Positions 17,175 through 25,457 are shown, counted from the first letter of the stretch. The stretch: DNA of 64,000 nucleotides from Streptomyces xiamenensis (GCF_000993785.3 NZ_CP009922.3:558001-622000); one strand, 5' to 3'. The notes: generated by a model from the letters alone, not told the origin. Made by a program: numbers and translations.

Positions 17175-17835
17175 GCACCCGCCGGGCATCACAGTCACAC
17201 CCCACGTACTTCGGTCCCCGCTCACGCGCCACGGCTCACAAGTGGGTGCGCCGCGGCGCGTCGAGGGCGACGCAGGGCTGTACGACCGTGCGAGCAGGCC
17301 ACGAACCACCCCTCACCGCACCCCCGGCAGAAATCGAAGTCATGATCTGTGCCCTGCGGCGGAGCGGAAGATCGGCCCCGCACGGATCGGCCCGATCCTG
17401 GGAGTACCCGCCTCCACGGTGCACCGCGTTCTGACCCGCCACGGCTTGAACCGCCTGCGCCGGCTGGACCGGCCCACCGGCCAGGTCACACGTCGCTACG
17501 AACGAGCGAGCCCCGGCGAACTCGTCCATGTCGACATCAAGAAGCCCGGCAACATCCCCGACGGCGGCGGCCATCGGATCATGCCGCGCCGGCAGGCCCC
17601 AGCCAACCGACAGGCCACTACCGACACGCGTAAAGGCGGCAGTCCCGTGATCGGCTACAGCTTCGTCCACTCCGCCACCGACGACTACCCCCGGCTCGCC
17701 CAAGCGAAGTCCTGACCAACGAGCACAAGGAGACGGCCGCCGCATTCCGGCGGCGAGCGAACACCTTTGCCACCGAGCACGGCACCACCGTCGATGCCGT
17801 ACGGCGTTTGGAGGCCGGCCACCCATCAGCCGTGT
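17175..17835 (+). pseudogene. Decayed IS481-family transposase remnant
   Basis: IS481-type pieces appear in order but in different frames. First comes a helix-turn-helix stretch (TAHKWVRR, then EGDAGLYDRASRP), then PARIGPILGVPASTVHRVL, and TGQVTRRYERASPGELVHVDIKK with the first catalytic Asp region, GNIPDGGGHR, FVHSATDDYPRLA, and after a frame change LTNEHKETAAAFRRRAN. Both ends are missing and at least two frameshifts are present, so it is dead. I find no terminal inverted repeats. It marks the right part of a small island that begins after tRNA-Leu. Confidence 0.82.
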
Positions 17836-17859
17836 GAACAAGGCTCCGGGTCGAAACAT

Positions 17860-18573
17860 CTAGGGTGCGAAGGCCGTGGCCGAGACCTCCCGTTCCAGTT
17901 CCGCCCGATGGAATTCATAGGTGGCGATGTCGGAGATCCTGATCAGCAGGCAGAAGCGCTCGGTCGAGGGCAGCTCCCCGGCCAGCTCGGCGTACCGCCG
18001 GCGCAGGAAGTGGATGGCCGCCAGGTTGGCCATGGGGCTCTGACCGCATATCACCACCACCGGGCGGCTGGATTCGGACGGGGTGAACTTCGCGACCAGG
18101 GCGAATTCCTGGCGTCCCTTGTCGAACAGGTAGGTCTCGCCGCCGACTTCGAAGGCCAGGGAGTCCGGGCGGGTCACGTCGTAGGGGTGGATCACCACGC
18201 CGGGCAGGTACGCGGCGAGGTGGCCCCCCGTACGGATGTTGGAGTCCCCTGCCGGGCCGCCGACGCAGAACTCGGTGCGGTCGCCGTTGCTTCCCCGGAA
18301 ATCGCCGGGTTGTACGTCGAGTCGGCAATCCAACTCGCCCGCCAAAAGGGCCAGTTCAACGGCAGTCCGGACGTCCCGGAAGTGGGCGGTGCCGGGTGCG
18401 TCGTACTTGCGGCCCAGCACGATGAGGCATTCCTGGCCGGGGCGCACGCCGAAGAATTCTGCCCGCCGGTTCACGGCGCGCATCCGTCTGGCCCGCTCCC
18501 ACAGCCAGACGAAGCCGCCGCCGAGCAGGCTGGTGACCAGCCCGATCGCGATGTTGAGCAGCACCGACTCCAT
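17860..18573 (-). CDS. Conserved membrane-anchored protein of unknown function
   Basis: A 237-aa protein. Residues 1-24 (MESVLLNIAIGLVTSLLGGG) form one N-terminal membrane helix followed by WLWERARRMRAVNRR, which would stay in the cytoplasm. The soluble part contains ECLIVLGRKYD, GSNGDRTEFCVGGP, TGGHLAAYLPGV, FALVAKFT, VVVICGQSPMANLAAIHFLRRRY and FCLLIRI. The GNGDRTEFCVGG and GQSxxxNxAAxHFL blocks read like a conserved nucleotide- or ligand-binding fold. I recall similar actinobacterial proteins but no assigned role. ATG 18573 is preceded by GGGGGAGG. It lies immediately beside the IS481 remnant. Confidence 0.75.
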   Translation of the reverse strand: MESVLLNIAIGLVTSLLGGGFVWLWERARRMRAVNRRAEFFGVRPGQECLIVLGRKYDAPGTAHFRDVRTAVELALLAGELDCRLDVQPGDFRGSNGDRTEFCVGGPAGDSNIRTGGHLAAYLPGVVIHPYDVTRPDSLAFEVGGETYLFDKGRQEFALVAKFTPSESSRPVVVICGQSPMANLAAIHFLRRRYAELAGELPSTERFCLLIRISDIATYEFHRAELEREVSATAFAP

Positions 18574-18888
18574 CGGATCCGCCTCCCCCGTGATGATCAG
18601 CCCGATCATTCTCCCGGGGATCGGAGCCCGGTGGAAGCCGGGCCGCCGCTGAGCGCCCGGTTCGCTGCCCACGGCGATGCCGATGCCCAGGATCGCCGGC
18701 AGGAAGATGCGCAGGGGGGACGAACCGGGCCACCGCCGCGGCCATCAGAACGGGCGGGACGCCGATCGCCGGGGCACCTTCCACGACGCGCCACCGGCCG
18801 AAGGCAGTGTCGCGCCCGCGCAGCCACCGGAGACAGGACCGCGCGCGGGAAGCGGGCCGTGACCGGCCCCCGGGCCGCGTTCCTCCGG
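18574..18888. other. Gene-free stretch
   Basis: No gene is supported here. Short overlapping frames exist on the minus strand, including hydrophobic runs such as RIFLPAILGIGIAVG, but none has a start with a ribosome-binding site or a domain. It presumably holds the promoter of the unknown membrane-anchored gene. Confidence 0.4.
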
Positions 18889-18920
18889 CCGCCCCACGAC
18901 CCGGCCGAGGGTCGTGGGGC
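18889..18920 (-). terminator. Terminator of the GH30 gene
   Basis: A 13-bp perfect stem (CGCCCCACGACCC and complement) with a 6-nt loop lies 48 bases beyond the GH30 stop. Confidence 0.8.
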
Positions 18921-18967
18921 GCCGCGGTGTCAGGCCGCGAAGGGGAGGGGTCTCGGGCCGGGGCCCG

Positions 18968-20281
18968 TTACTGGGTCACATACGTCGTGATACTCGCGGC
19001 CGGGAGCGTGGCCGTGAAGGAGCCGTTCGACAGCCCCGTGCCGCCCTGGGCGGCGAGGGTACGGCCCCCGTCCGTCACCCAGGACAGCACGCTGGAGCGG
19101 GCGGTGTTCTCCAGCACGAACCGCTGGCTCACCGGCGCGCCGCCCTTGTTGACGGCGACGACGGTGATCCGGGAGTCGGGGGCCTTGTAGGCCGAGACGT
19201 AGACGTTCGGCGCGGGCTGGGAGGTCGCCTCGATCCGCCGGTGGCCGGGGCGGATCCACTTCGAGAAGTGGGCCATGTTCGCGCCGCGCTTGCTGATCGT
19301 CCCGTTCTCCCGCATGGGCCCGTAGCCGCGCCGGATGTACCACCACACGTACGCCTGGAACTCCGCGTCCACCAGCGCCCGGTGCATGTGCTCGCCGACA
19401 TCCAGCGCCTGCGGCCACAGGTCCGCCGAATCACTGCTGTTGGGGTGGTACACCTCCGTCATCCACAGTTCCTTGCCCGCGCCCCGCTGCTTGAAGAGGG
19501 GGTAGGGGAAGTTCTGGGACTGCGTGCCGTACAGGTGTGCCCCGAGGATGTCCAGGTTGGACAGGGCCTGCGGGTCGTTGAGAATCGGGTCCGAGATGCT
19601 CTTCACGTACTGGAAGGACTCCGGCGCGATGATCCGTGTGCCGATCGAGCCGGCGTTCTCCCGCAGGAAGCGGACCAGCTCGGCGGCGGTCCACCACGTC
19701 CAGTCGTGCGCGTAGTCGGGTTCGTTCTGCACCGAGATGGCGTACAGCTCGACGCCGTTGCCTCTCATGAACTGGTGGAAGTCGTTCAGGTGCTGGGCGT
19801 AGGAGCCGTACATGTCGTACCGGAGCCGCCTGGCGTTGGTCTGGCCGCCTCGCACGAACGTCTCCGTCATGTGGAGCGGCGGATTCCACGGGGAGGCGAT
19901 GACGGTCGCCCCGTGTTCGATCGCGCGCCGGGCGGTGGCCACCTCGCGGCTCCAGTTGGCCCGGTCCTCGTGCACGGGGATGCGCAGCACGGAGAAGCCC
20001 AGCTGCCCCTCCCCGTTGCCGAAGGCGGTGTTCCGCTGCTCGGGCGTCAGATCACTGATCCACACGGTGTGGTTCATGCCGCCGAAGCCCTTGATGATCT
20101 GCCGCTCCGCAGCGGGCGAGACCACGGCATCGGCGGCGGACACCGGACCTGTGTCCCTGGCCGCCGCTACGGCTGGTGTGGCGGCGGCGAGCGGCAGGGA
20201 GGCCCCGAGCGCGGCCAGCACGGCCCTCCTGCTCGGTGACCCCTGGCCTGTGTTTCCCGGCTCGTTCGGACGTAACGCCAT
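18968..20281 (-). CDS. Secreted GH30 glycosidase, probably glucuronoxylanase (GH30_8 type)
   Basis: A 437-aa exported enzyme. The N terminus carries a twin-arginine signal (SPSRRAVLAALGASLPLAAATPAVAAA). The (beta/alpha)8 domain starts at IIKGFGGMNHTVWI. The acid/base Glu is in AISVQNEPDYAHDW and the nucleophile in LWMTEVYHP, both in GH30 positions. A small beta domain (SRITVVAVNKGGAPVSQRF) closes the protein. GH30_8 enzymes cut glucuronoxylan next to MeGlcA branches; subfamily assignment is by resemblance. GAGGAGAGAGAAAC precedes ATG 20281. A CebR-type operator lies 63 bp upstream, so plant cell-wall oligosaccharides likely induce it. Confidence 0.88.
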   Translation of the reverse strand: MALRPNEPGNTGQGSPSRRAVLAALGASLPLAAATPAVAAARDTGPVSAADAVVSPAAERQIIKGFGGMNHTVWISDLTPEQRNTAFGNGEGQLGFSVLRIPVHEDRANWSREVATARRAIEHGATVIASPWNPPLHMTETFVRGGQTNARRLRYDMYGSYAQHLNDFHQFMRGNGVELYAISVQNEPDYAHDWTWWTAAELVRFLRENAGSIGTRIIAPESFQYVKSISDPILNDPQALSNLDILGAHLYGTQSQNFPYPLFKQRGAGKELWMTEVYHPNSSDSADLWPQALDVGEHMHRALVDAEFQAYVWWYIRRGYGPMRENGTISKRGANMAHFSKWIRPGHRRIEATSQPAPNVYVSAYKAPDSRITVVAVNKGGAPVSQRFVLENTARSSVLSWVTDGGRTLAAQGGTGLSNGSFTATLPAASITTYVTQ

Positions 20282-20343
20282 GTTTCTCTCTCCTCGGCGT
20301 CGGTGTGGACCGGTGCGGCGTACGGCCGTCCGGACCGGCCAGT

Positions 20344-20361
20344 TTTGGGAGCGCTCCCAAA
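20344..20361. promoter_or_regulatory. CebR-type (LacI family) operator
   Basis: TTTGGGAGCGCTCCCAAA is a perfect 18-bp palindrome containing TGGGAGCGCTCCCA, the site known for CebR, the cellobiose/cellotriose-responsive repressor of Streptomyces. It precedes the GH30 gene. No LacI regulator is encoded nearby, so control would be in trans. Confidence 0.85.
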
Positions 20362-20539
20362 CCTGTGCGGGCTCCACCGTTCCGAACGACGGAAGTGATG
20401 ACGCGCGGGCGCGCCGGCCCGCACCGGACGTTCGGTGCGCAGGACAAGGTGCGCGGCACCGAACCGCCGGTGAAGCTAATGACCCGGTGCGCCGCCGTCA
20501 AGCAGCCGCGCGCCCGGCGCCGGCCAGGGCGAGGGACGC

Positions 20540-20581
20540 GCACGGGGCCGGGGCCACGGATCCGTGGCCCCGGCCCCGTGC
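20540..20581 (-). terminator. 42-bp perfect palindrome, terminator of the catabolic operon
   Basis: Two 21-bp arms meet with no spacer at GGATCC, 4 bases after the stop of the luciferase-like gene at 20586. Left arm begins GCACGGGGCC. It ends the leftward operon 25258-20586. Confidence 0.85.
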
Positions 20582-20585
20582 CGGC

Positions 20586-21629
20586 TCACCGGAAGGCCGG
20601 GACGACCTCCTTGATGAACAGTTCCAGTGAGGCGCGCTTCTCCTCGTGGGACAGCCCGGTGTCGATCCAGAAGCTGTACTCGTCCACCCCCAGCTCCTCG
20701 TAGCTCCGCAGCCGCTCGATGACCTCGGCCGGGGTGCCGATCATCGCCGTCCGGTGCAGCGCCTCGGGGGCGAACTCGGGCCGCTCCGCGAACTTGGCCT
20801 CGGGGCTGGGTGCCAGGAAACCGTTCTCGGGGGTGGCGCTGTTGCCGAACCAGGCGTCGAAGGTCCGGTAGAAGCGATTGATCGCCTCGGCCGCCGGGCG
20901 CCAGCCGTCCGTGTCCTCGGCGGCGTGCACGTGGGTGTGCCGCAGCACCATCAGTTCGGGGCGGGGCACCTCGGGGTGGTTGGCCACCGCCGTGTCGAAC
21001 TTCCCCTTGAGAGCGGCGACTTCCTCATCGCCCTTCATCAGTGGGGTGACCATGACGTTGCAGCCCTGCGCCACCGCGAAGTCGTGCGAGTCGGGGTCGC
21101 GGGCGGCGATCCACATGGGCGGGTTGGGCCGCTGCACCGGCTTCGGCACACTCGTCGCCGTGGGGAACTGCCAGATCTCGCCGTCGTGCGCGTAGTCGCC
21201 GCGCCACAGGGCCCGTACGGCGGGCACCAGTTCGCGCAGGTGCTTGCCCCCGTCCCGGGCGGAGAGCCCGCCCGCCATCCGGTCGAACTCGAACTGGTAG
21301 GCGCCCCGGGCGAGTCCGACCTCCATGCGACCGTCGCTGATGACATCGAGCAGCGCGCACTCGCCGGCGGCCCGGATGGGGTTCCAGAAGGGCGCGATAA
21401 GGGTGCCGGCACCCAGTCGGATGGTGGAGGTCCTGGCCGCGAGGTAGGCCAGGAGCGGCATCGGGCTCGGGGAGATGGTGTACTCCATCGCGTGGTGTTC
21501 CCCGATCCACACGGTGCCGAAGCCGCCGGCCTCCGCCATCAGCGCCAGCTCCGCGAGGCTTTCGAACTGCTGCCGGTGGCTGACCTCCTCGTCCTGGCGT
21601 TCCATGTGGACGAACAACGAGAACCTCAT
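20586..21629 (-). CDS. LLM-class flavin-dependent monooxygenase
   Basis: A 347-aa bacterial-luciferase-like oxygenase. The start MRFSLFVHMERQD and boxes GFGTVWIGEHHAMEY, STIRLGAGTLIAPFWNP and GRMEVGLARGAYQFEF define the FMN-binding barrel. It resembles two-component oxygenases such as LuxA and ring-opening pyridine-type monooxygenases more than F420 enzymes. The flavin reductase encoded at 27623 in the divergent operon is its likely FMNH2 supplier. ATG 21629 overlaps the tautomerase stop (TGATG), so it is translationally coupled. Within this locus it is the obvious candidate for the first oxidative step. Confidence 0.88.
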   Translation of the reverse strand: MRFSLFVHMERQDEEVSHRQQFESLAELALMAEAGGFGTVWIGEHHAMEYTISPSPMPLLAYLAARTSTIRLGAGTLIAPFWNPIRAAGECALLDVISDGRMEVGLARGAYQFEFDRMAGGLSARDGGKHLRELVPAVRALWRGDYAHDGEIWQFPTATSVPKPVQRPNPPMWIAARDPDSHDFAVAQGCNVMVTPLMKGDEEVAALKGKFDTAVANHPEVPRPELMVLRHTHVHAAEDTDGWRPAAEAINRFYRTFDAWFGNSATPENGFLAPSPEAKFAERPEFAPEALHRTAMIGTPAEVIERLRSYEELGVDEYSFWIDTGLSHEEKRASLELFIKEVVPAFR

Positions 21630-21859
21630 CACTGCTCCTTTTCCGCTGGGTCGGCCGGGTCCCGTCCGGCGGCGTCCAGCTCGGTGAGGGTGACGTCACC
21701 GGTGGCCCAGTGCGTACGGGGGACTTCGTGCACGACGACCCGGACGTACTCGGGTCGGGTGCCGGTGGTGCGCAGGACCGCGCCGTGCACCTCGTGCATC
21801 AGGGCGCGGAGTTGCTCGGGGGTGCGGCCCTCGGCGAGGGTGACGGTGACCTGGGGCAC
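21629..21859 (-). CDS. 4-oxalocrotonate tautomerase family protein
   Basis: A 76-aa tautomerase. Translation starts at GTG 21859; after removal of the initiator the chain begins PQVTVTLAEGRTPEQ, exposing the catalytic Pro1. The family helix LRALMHEVHGAVLRTTG and PEYVRVVVHEV strand are present. It starts 2 nt after the aldehyde dehydrogenase stop. In meta-cleavage pathways such enzymes isomerise 2-hydroxymuconate; here the partner enzymes suggest an enol intermediate made after ring opening. The C-terminal tail (DPADPAEKEQ) is longer than in classical 62-residue members. Confidence 0.85.
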   Translation of the reverse strand: MPQVTVTLAEGRTPEQLRALMHEVHGAVLRTTGTRPEYVRVVVHEVPRTHWATGDVTLTELDAAGRDPADPAEKEQ

Positions 21860-21861
21860 GG

Positions 21862-23349
21862 TCAGCTCCGCAGGGTGAAGGGGTCGGCCACCGGCTCTTC
21901 TCCGGTGTTGATCCACACGCTCTTGAGCCGGGTGTACTCCTTGATGGTCTCGGTGCCGTGCTCGACACCGACGCCGCTGGTCTTGAAGCCCTGCCGGGGG
22001 GACATGGGCGACATGGCCCGGTAGGTGTTGACCCACACCGTGCCGGCCTCCAGGCGGTCGGCCATCCGGTGGGCGCGGGAGAGGCTGGTGGTCCAGACTC
22101 CGGCGGCCAGCCCGTACTCGGTGTCGTTGGCGATCCGGACGGCCTCCTCCTCGGTGTCGAAGGGCAGGACCGCGAGCACGGGGCCGAAGATCTCCTCGCG
22201 CACCACCCGCATGCTGTTGTCGACGTCCACGAGGATGGTGGGTTCGTAGAAGTAGCCGCCGAGGCCGCCGTCGGTGGCGCGTCCGCCGGTGAGCACCCGG
22301 GCGCCTTCCTCGCGGCCCAGCTCCACGTAGCCGGCCACCTTGTCCCGTTGTTCGGCGAAGGCCAGCGGACCCAGTTCTGTGGTCTCCTCCAGCGGGTCGC
22401 CGATGCGGATGGCCCGGGCGCGTTCGGTGACGCGTTCCAGCAGTTCGTCGTGGACCGCGCGGTGGACGAGGACGCGGCTGCCGGCGATGCAGGTCTGTCC
22501 GGCGGCGGCGAAGATGCCGGCCACCACGCCCATGGCGGCATTGGGGATGTTCGCGTCCTCGAAGACGATGTTCGGGGATTTGCCGCCGAGTTCGAGGGTG
22601 GAGCCGATGAACCGGCCGGCGGCTGCGGAGGCGATCCGCGATCCGGTGGCGGTGCTGCCGGTGAAGGAGATCTTCGCCAGGCCCGGGTGGTCCACCAGGG
22701 GCGCTCCGGCCTCGGCGCCGAAGCCGGTGACCACGTTGACCGCGCCCGGCGGGAACCCGGCTTCGAGGGCGAGTTCGGCGAGCCGAAGGACGGTGGCGGA
22801 GGTGTACTCGGAGGGCTTGATGACCACCGTGTTGCCGGCGCACAGGGCCGGGGCCAGTTTGCTGCTGGTCAGGGTGAGCGGCGAGTTCCACGGGGTGATG
22901 GCTCCGACGACGCCCAGCGGTTCGCGGGTGGTGTAGTTGAGCACCCGCCGGTCCGAGGTGGGGATGACGTCGCCGTGGATCTTGTCGGCGAGTCCGGCGT
23001 AGTAGTGGTAGTACTCCGGGAGGGTGGCCAGTTGGCCGCGCATCTCGCGCAGCAGCTTGCCGTTGTCCAGGGTCTCCATCCGGGCCAGTTCCTCGGCGTG
23101 CTCGGCGATCAGGTCGCCGAGCCGTCGCAGCAGATGGCCGCGCCGGGTCTGGCTGAGGTCGCGCCAGCGCGGGTCCTCGAAGGCTGCGGTGGCGGAGGCC
23201 ACGGCGCGGTCGATGTCCGTGGCGTTGCCGCGCGCCGCCCGGTACAGGGGTTGGCGGGTGGCCGGGTTGGTGCTCTCGAAGGACTCCCCCGAGGCGGGTT
23301 CGACGCGCTCCCCGCCGATGAGGTGCTGGAGCGTGGTGAGTTCAGACAT
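21862..23349 (-). CDS. Aldehyde dehydrogenase (NAD(P)+)
   Basis: A 495-aa cytosolic aldehyde dehydrogenase of usual length. Catalytic Asn155 (TPWNSP), Glu253 (TLELGGKSP) and nucleophile Cys287 (GQTCIAG) are present, with the cofactor loop FTGSTATGSRIA. It resembles the hydroxymuconic-semialdehyde, betaine-aldehyde and succinate-semialdehyde branch, but the substrate is not readable. The gene overlaps the alpha/beta hydrolase gene by 8 bp and is followed after 2 nt by the tautomerase, so the three are one translational unit. Confidence 0.92.
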   Translation of the reverse strand: MSELTTLQHLIGGERVEPASGESFESTNPATRQPLYRAARGNATDIDRAVASATAAFEDPRWRDLSQTRRGHLLRRLGDLIAEHAEELARMETLDNGKLLREMRGQLATLPEYYHYYAGLADKIHGDVIPTSDRRVLNYTTREPLGVVGAITPWNSPLTLTSSKLAPALCAGNTVVIKPSEYTSATVLRLAELALEAGFPPGAVNVVTGFGAEAGAPLVDHPGLAKISFTGSTATGSRIASAAAGRFIGSTLELGGKSPNIVFEDANIPNAAMGVVAGIFAAAGQTCIAGSRVLVHRAVHDELLERVTERARAIRIGDPLEETTELGPLAFAEQRDKVAGYVELGREEGARVLTGGRATDGGLGGYFYEPTILVDVDNSMRVVREEIFGPVLAVLPFDTEEEAVRIANDTEYGLAAGVWTTSLSRAHRMADRLEAGTVWVNTYRAMSPMSPRQGFKTSGVGVEHGTETIKEYTRLKSVWINTGEEPVADPFTLRS

Positions 23350-24073
23350 GGGCGCGCTCTCCGATGAAGTGGGTCAGGGCGTCGGCGAACGCCCGCGGAC
23401 GCTGGACGGGCAGCATGTGCCGGGCGCGGGGGACGATGACCGCGCGGCAGTCGGGCAGCGCGGCGGCGAGCCGGTGGGTCATGGCGGGGGTGGACCCCGG
23501 GTCGTCCTCCCCGGTGACGGCCAGCGCCGGGACGGTGATCTCGCCCAGGCGCGGGGCGAGTTCGGCGTCGGCGGTGGCGAAGACCCGGTAGCAGGCGAGG
23601 AAGGACCCGTGGTCGTTGGCCCGCAGCACGGCCTCGGTGCGGGCCACCGGTTCGGGGCCGACGCCGGTGCCCGCGTACCAGCGCTCCAGGGAGGCGGCGG
23701 CGCTCGCCGCCCCGTCGGTCTCGGCGGTGCGCAGCCGGGCGAGTACGGCGGCCCGTTCCTGCGGGGTGCGTCGGCACACCGAGCTGACCGAGGTGAGGGT
23801 GGCGGCCCGGCCGGGGTGGTGGAGCGCCAGGTGCTGGGCGACCAGTGCGCCGAGCGAGAATCCCACGAGGTGCGCGCCCGGGGGGACGGTGGCGGCGATG
23901 CCGTCGGCCAGTTCGGCGAGGGTGATCCCGTCCCGGACCGGCGGGCGGGTGCCGTGGCCGGGCAGGTCGGGGGTGAGGACGGTGAAGCGGTCGCTCAGGA
24001 GCACGGCGGCGGGCTCCCACATGGTGTGGTCGAGCCCGACGCCGTGCAGCAGCACCAGCGTCGGCTTGCTCAT
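23342..24073 (-). CDS. Alpha/beta-fold hydrolase
   Basis: A 243-aa serine hydrolase. Triad: Ser in VGFSLGAL (near residue 94), Asp in VTGEDDPGST, His in RARHMLPVQRP. The oxyanion segment is LLHGVGLDHTMW. It resembles the 3-oxoadipate enol-lactonase and 2-hydroxymuconate-semialdehyde hydrolase branch. In this operon it would cut a C-C, enol-lactone or amide bond after ring opening. It lies 7 nt after the first DUF1185 gene. Confidence 0.88.
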   Translation of the reverse strand: MSKPTLVLLHGVGLDHTMWEPAAVLLSDRFTVLTPDLPGHGTRPPVRDGITLAELADGIAATVPPGAHLVGFSLGALVAQHLALHHPGRAATLTSVSSVCRRTPQERAAVLARLRTAETDGAASAAASLERWYAGTGVGPEPVARTEAVLRANDHGSFLACYRVFATADAELAPRLGEITVPALAVTGEDDPGSTPAMTHRLAAALPDCRAVIVPRARHMLPVQRPRAFADALTHFIGERAHV

Positions 24074-24080
24074 GTCGCCT

Positions 24081-24632
24081 CTATCGTTCGGTTGCCAGCG
24101 GTGCCAGCCGCTGCTGGGGTCGCCCCTGGGCGGCCGCGGCGAGGGCGACGACGATCTCGCCGGGGTGGGGGGCGTCGGAGATCCGGACCTCGACGCTCTG
24201 GTGGTGGGAGCGGATCGTGGCGTCGGTGATGTGCTTGAGCGGGATGTCGAAGAGGACGCCGGCGGGTCCGCGCTTCTCGACGGCCGGCAGCAGGGTGGTG
24301 GCGTCGGCGGCCTTGCGGAAGTGGTCGCCGAACTTGAGGGTGTGGATCAGGGCGGAGCCGTGTTCGATCTCGCCGTCGAGGCCGACGATGGCGGCCTTGC
24401 CGTATGCCTCGGCGGGCGCGCCGAGTGCTTCGAGCACCGCCGGGGCCAGCAGGGCCCCGAGGTCGGAGGCGTGGGCGTCGATGCCGGGGGCCAGGTCCTC
24501 GACGAAGCCCCGGCCGGCCCACGGGTTCGCGATGACGGCGGCGACGACGGCGACCTTGGCCGGGGTGGCGACCTCCCGGCCGCCCTCGGTGCGGATCTCC
24601 TCGACGACGGTCACGATCTTGCGGACGTTCAT
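24081..24632 (-). CDS. DUF1185 'amino acid synthesis' family protein, copy 1
   Basis: A 183-aa protein starting MNVRKIVTVVEEIRTEGGRE. Conserved blocks are VAVVAAVIANPWAGRGFVEDL, GKAAIVGLDGEIEHGSALIHT and PGEIVVALAAA. The family is named for a supposed role in amino-acid synthesis, but no reaction is established. It is a divergent paralogue of the next gene upstream (same GEIEH.xALIHT core) and overlaps it by four bases (ATGA), suggesting a heteromeric complex. The GEIEH motif is the best candidate for an active site. Confidence 0.85.
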   Translation of the reverse strand: MNVRKIVTVVEEIRTEGGREVATPAKVAVVAAVIANPWAGRGFVEDLAPGIDAHASDLGALLAPAVLEALGAPAEAYGKAAIVGLDGEIEHGSALIHTLKFGDHFRKAADATTLLPAVEKRGPAGVLFDIPLKHITDATIRSHHQSVEVRISDAPHPGEIVVALAAAAQGRPQQRLAPLATER

Positions 24633-25258
24633 GACGGTGTGGCCTCCAGGCTTGCGGCGGTGACGGTGCGGTCGGTGGTGCGGTCCCCGATGCGGGGGTG
24701 CGGCCGGGGTCCGGTGGACGCGGCGGCGATGACGACGATCTCGTCGGCGCGCGGGGCGTCGGGTACCCGGGCGCTGATGGTCTGGTAGTGGCTGCGGGTC
24801 GCCGCGTGGGTCTTGTGCCACAGGGGGACGGTCAGGGCCTCCCCCGCCTCGGCGCGGGTGTCGGCGAAGCAGATGATCGATTGACCGGCCAGGAACTCCC
24901 GTACCAGGTTTCCGAAGTAGGGCGTGTGGATGAGCGCGCCGGCGTGCTCGATCTCGCCGCCGGTACCGACCACGGCGGCCTTGCCGAACGCCTCGATCTC
25001 CTCCACCGGGCCGAGCGCGGCGACGAGCCGGTCGGTGAGCAGGGTGGCGAGGACCGGGGCGATGCGGGCCTGTTCCTCGGACAGGTCGGCCCAGGGGCCG
25101 CCGTGCAGCCACGGGTTGGTGATGACGGCGGCGACGCTGGCCCGCCGGGCGGGCCGGTCCGGGGTGTGGCCGGCCTCCGTGACGACCACGTCGCGGTAGA
25201 GCACGAGCTTGCGGAGACCGATGGAGTGGTCCGGGCGATCCGGGATGCGCTCTTGCAT
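24629..25258 (-). CDS. DUF1185 'amino acid synthesis' family protein, copy 2
   Basis: A 209-aa paralogue of the downstream copy with an N-terminal addition (MQERIPDRPDHSIGLRKLVLYRD) and a C-terminal tail rich in Thr and Arg. The shared blocks are VAAVITNPWLHGG, GKAAVVGTGGEIEHAGALIHT and DEIVVIAAAS. It is the first gene of the leftward catabolic operon, so the five genes after it share its promoter. DUF1185 genes often occur near flavin monooxygenases and hydrolases for N-heterocycles; that is recall, not proof. Confidence 0.85.
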   Translation of the reverse strand: MQERIPDRPDHSIGLRKLVLYRDVVVTEAGHTPDRPARRASVAAVITNPWLHGGPWADLSEEQARIAPVLATLLTDRLVAALGPVEEIEAFGKAAVVGTGGEIEHAGALIHTPYFGNLVREFLAGQSIICFADTRAEAGEALTVPLWHKTHAATRSHYQTISARVPDAPRADEIVVIAAASTGPRPHPRIGDRTTDRTVTAASLEATPS

Positions 25259-25434
25259 GCCACAGGACGATAGGCATACGTCTTCTCCCGGTCAAGAGCC
25301 GTGCCAAAGACGGCATTCCACGGAGGGGCGCGCTCGCTCCGTTCAGCGCACCTGCGGTCTGTAGCAGGGGTTTCTCCGGTCAGGTGGACTGTTTCCGATT
25401 CATTTCGCCGTACCTCTTGACCCGTGATGGGTGA

Positions 25435-25457
25435 CATGCATTACTGCTGCTTGCATG
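25435..25457. promoter_or_regulatory. Inverted repeat in the divergent catabolic promoter region
   Basis: CATGCA and TGCATG flank an 11-nt spacer, 42 bp before the BCCT start. TTGACC at 25417-25422 is a plausible -35 for the rightward operon. The adjacent GntR regulator (28177) is the likely binder. The rest of 25259-25498 holds no gene. Confidence 0.4.

Noticed and set aside
11543..17860. tRNA-Leu as a proven att site
   Set aside because: No direct repeat of the tRNA 3' end and no integrase gene were found within the window.
18606..18888. Hydrophobic minus-strand frames upstream of the unknown membrane-anchored gene
   Set aside because: Short, split over frames and without a start signal; probably chance in high-GC DNA.
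3775..24632. Treating the two luciferase-like genes (3775 and 20586) as one pathway
   Set aside because: They differ in subgroup and start motif (F420-like against FMN two-component), lie 16 kb apart and have unrelated neighbours.
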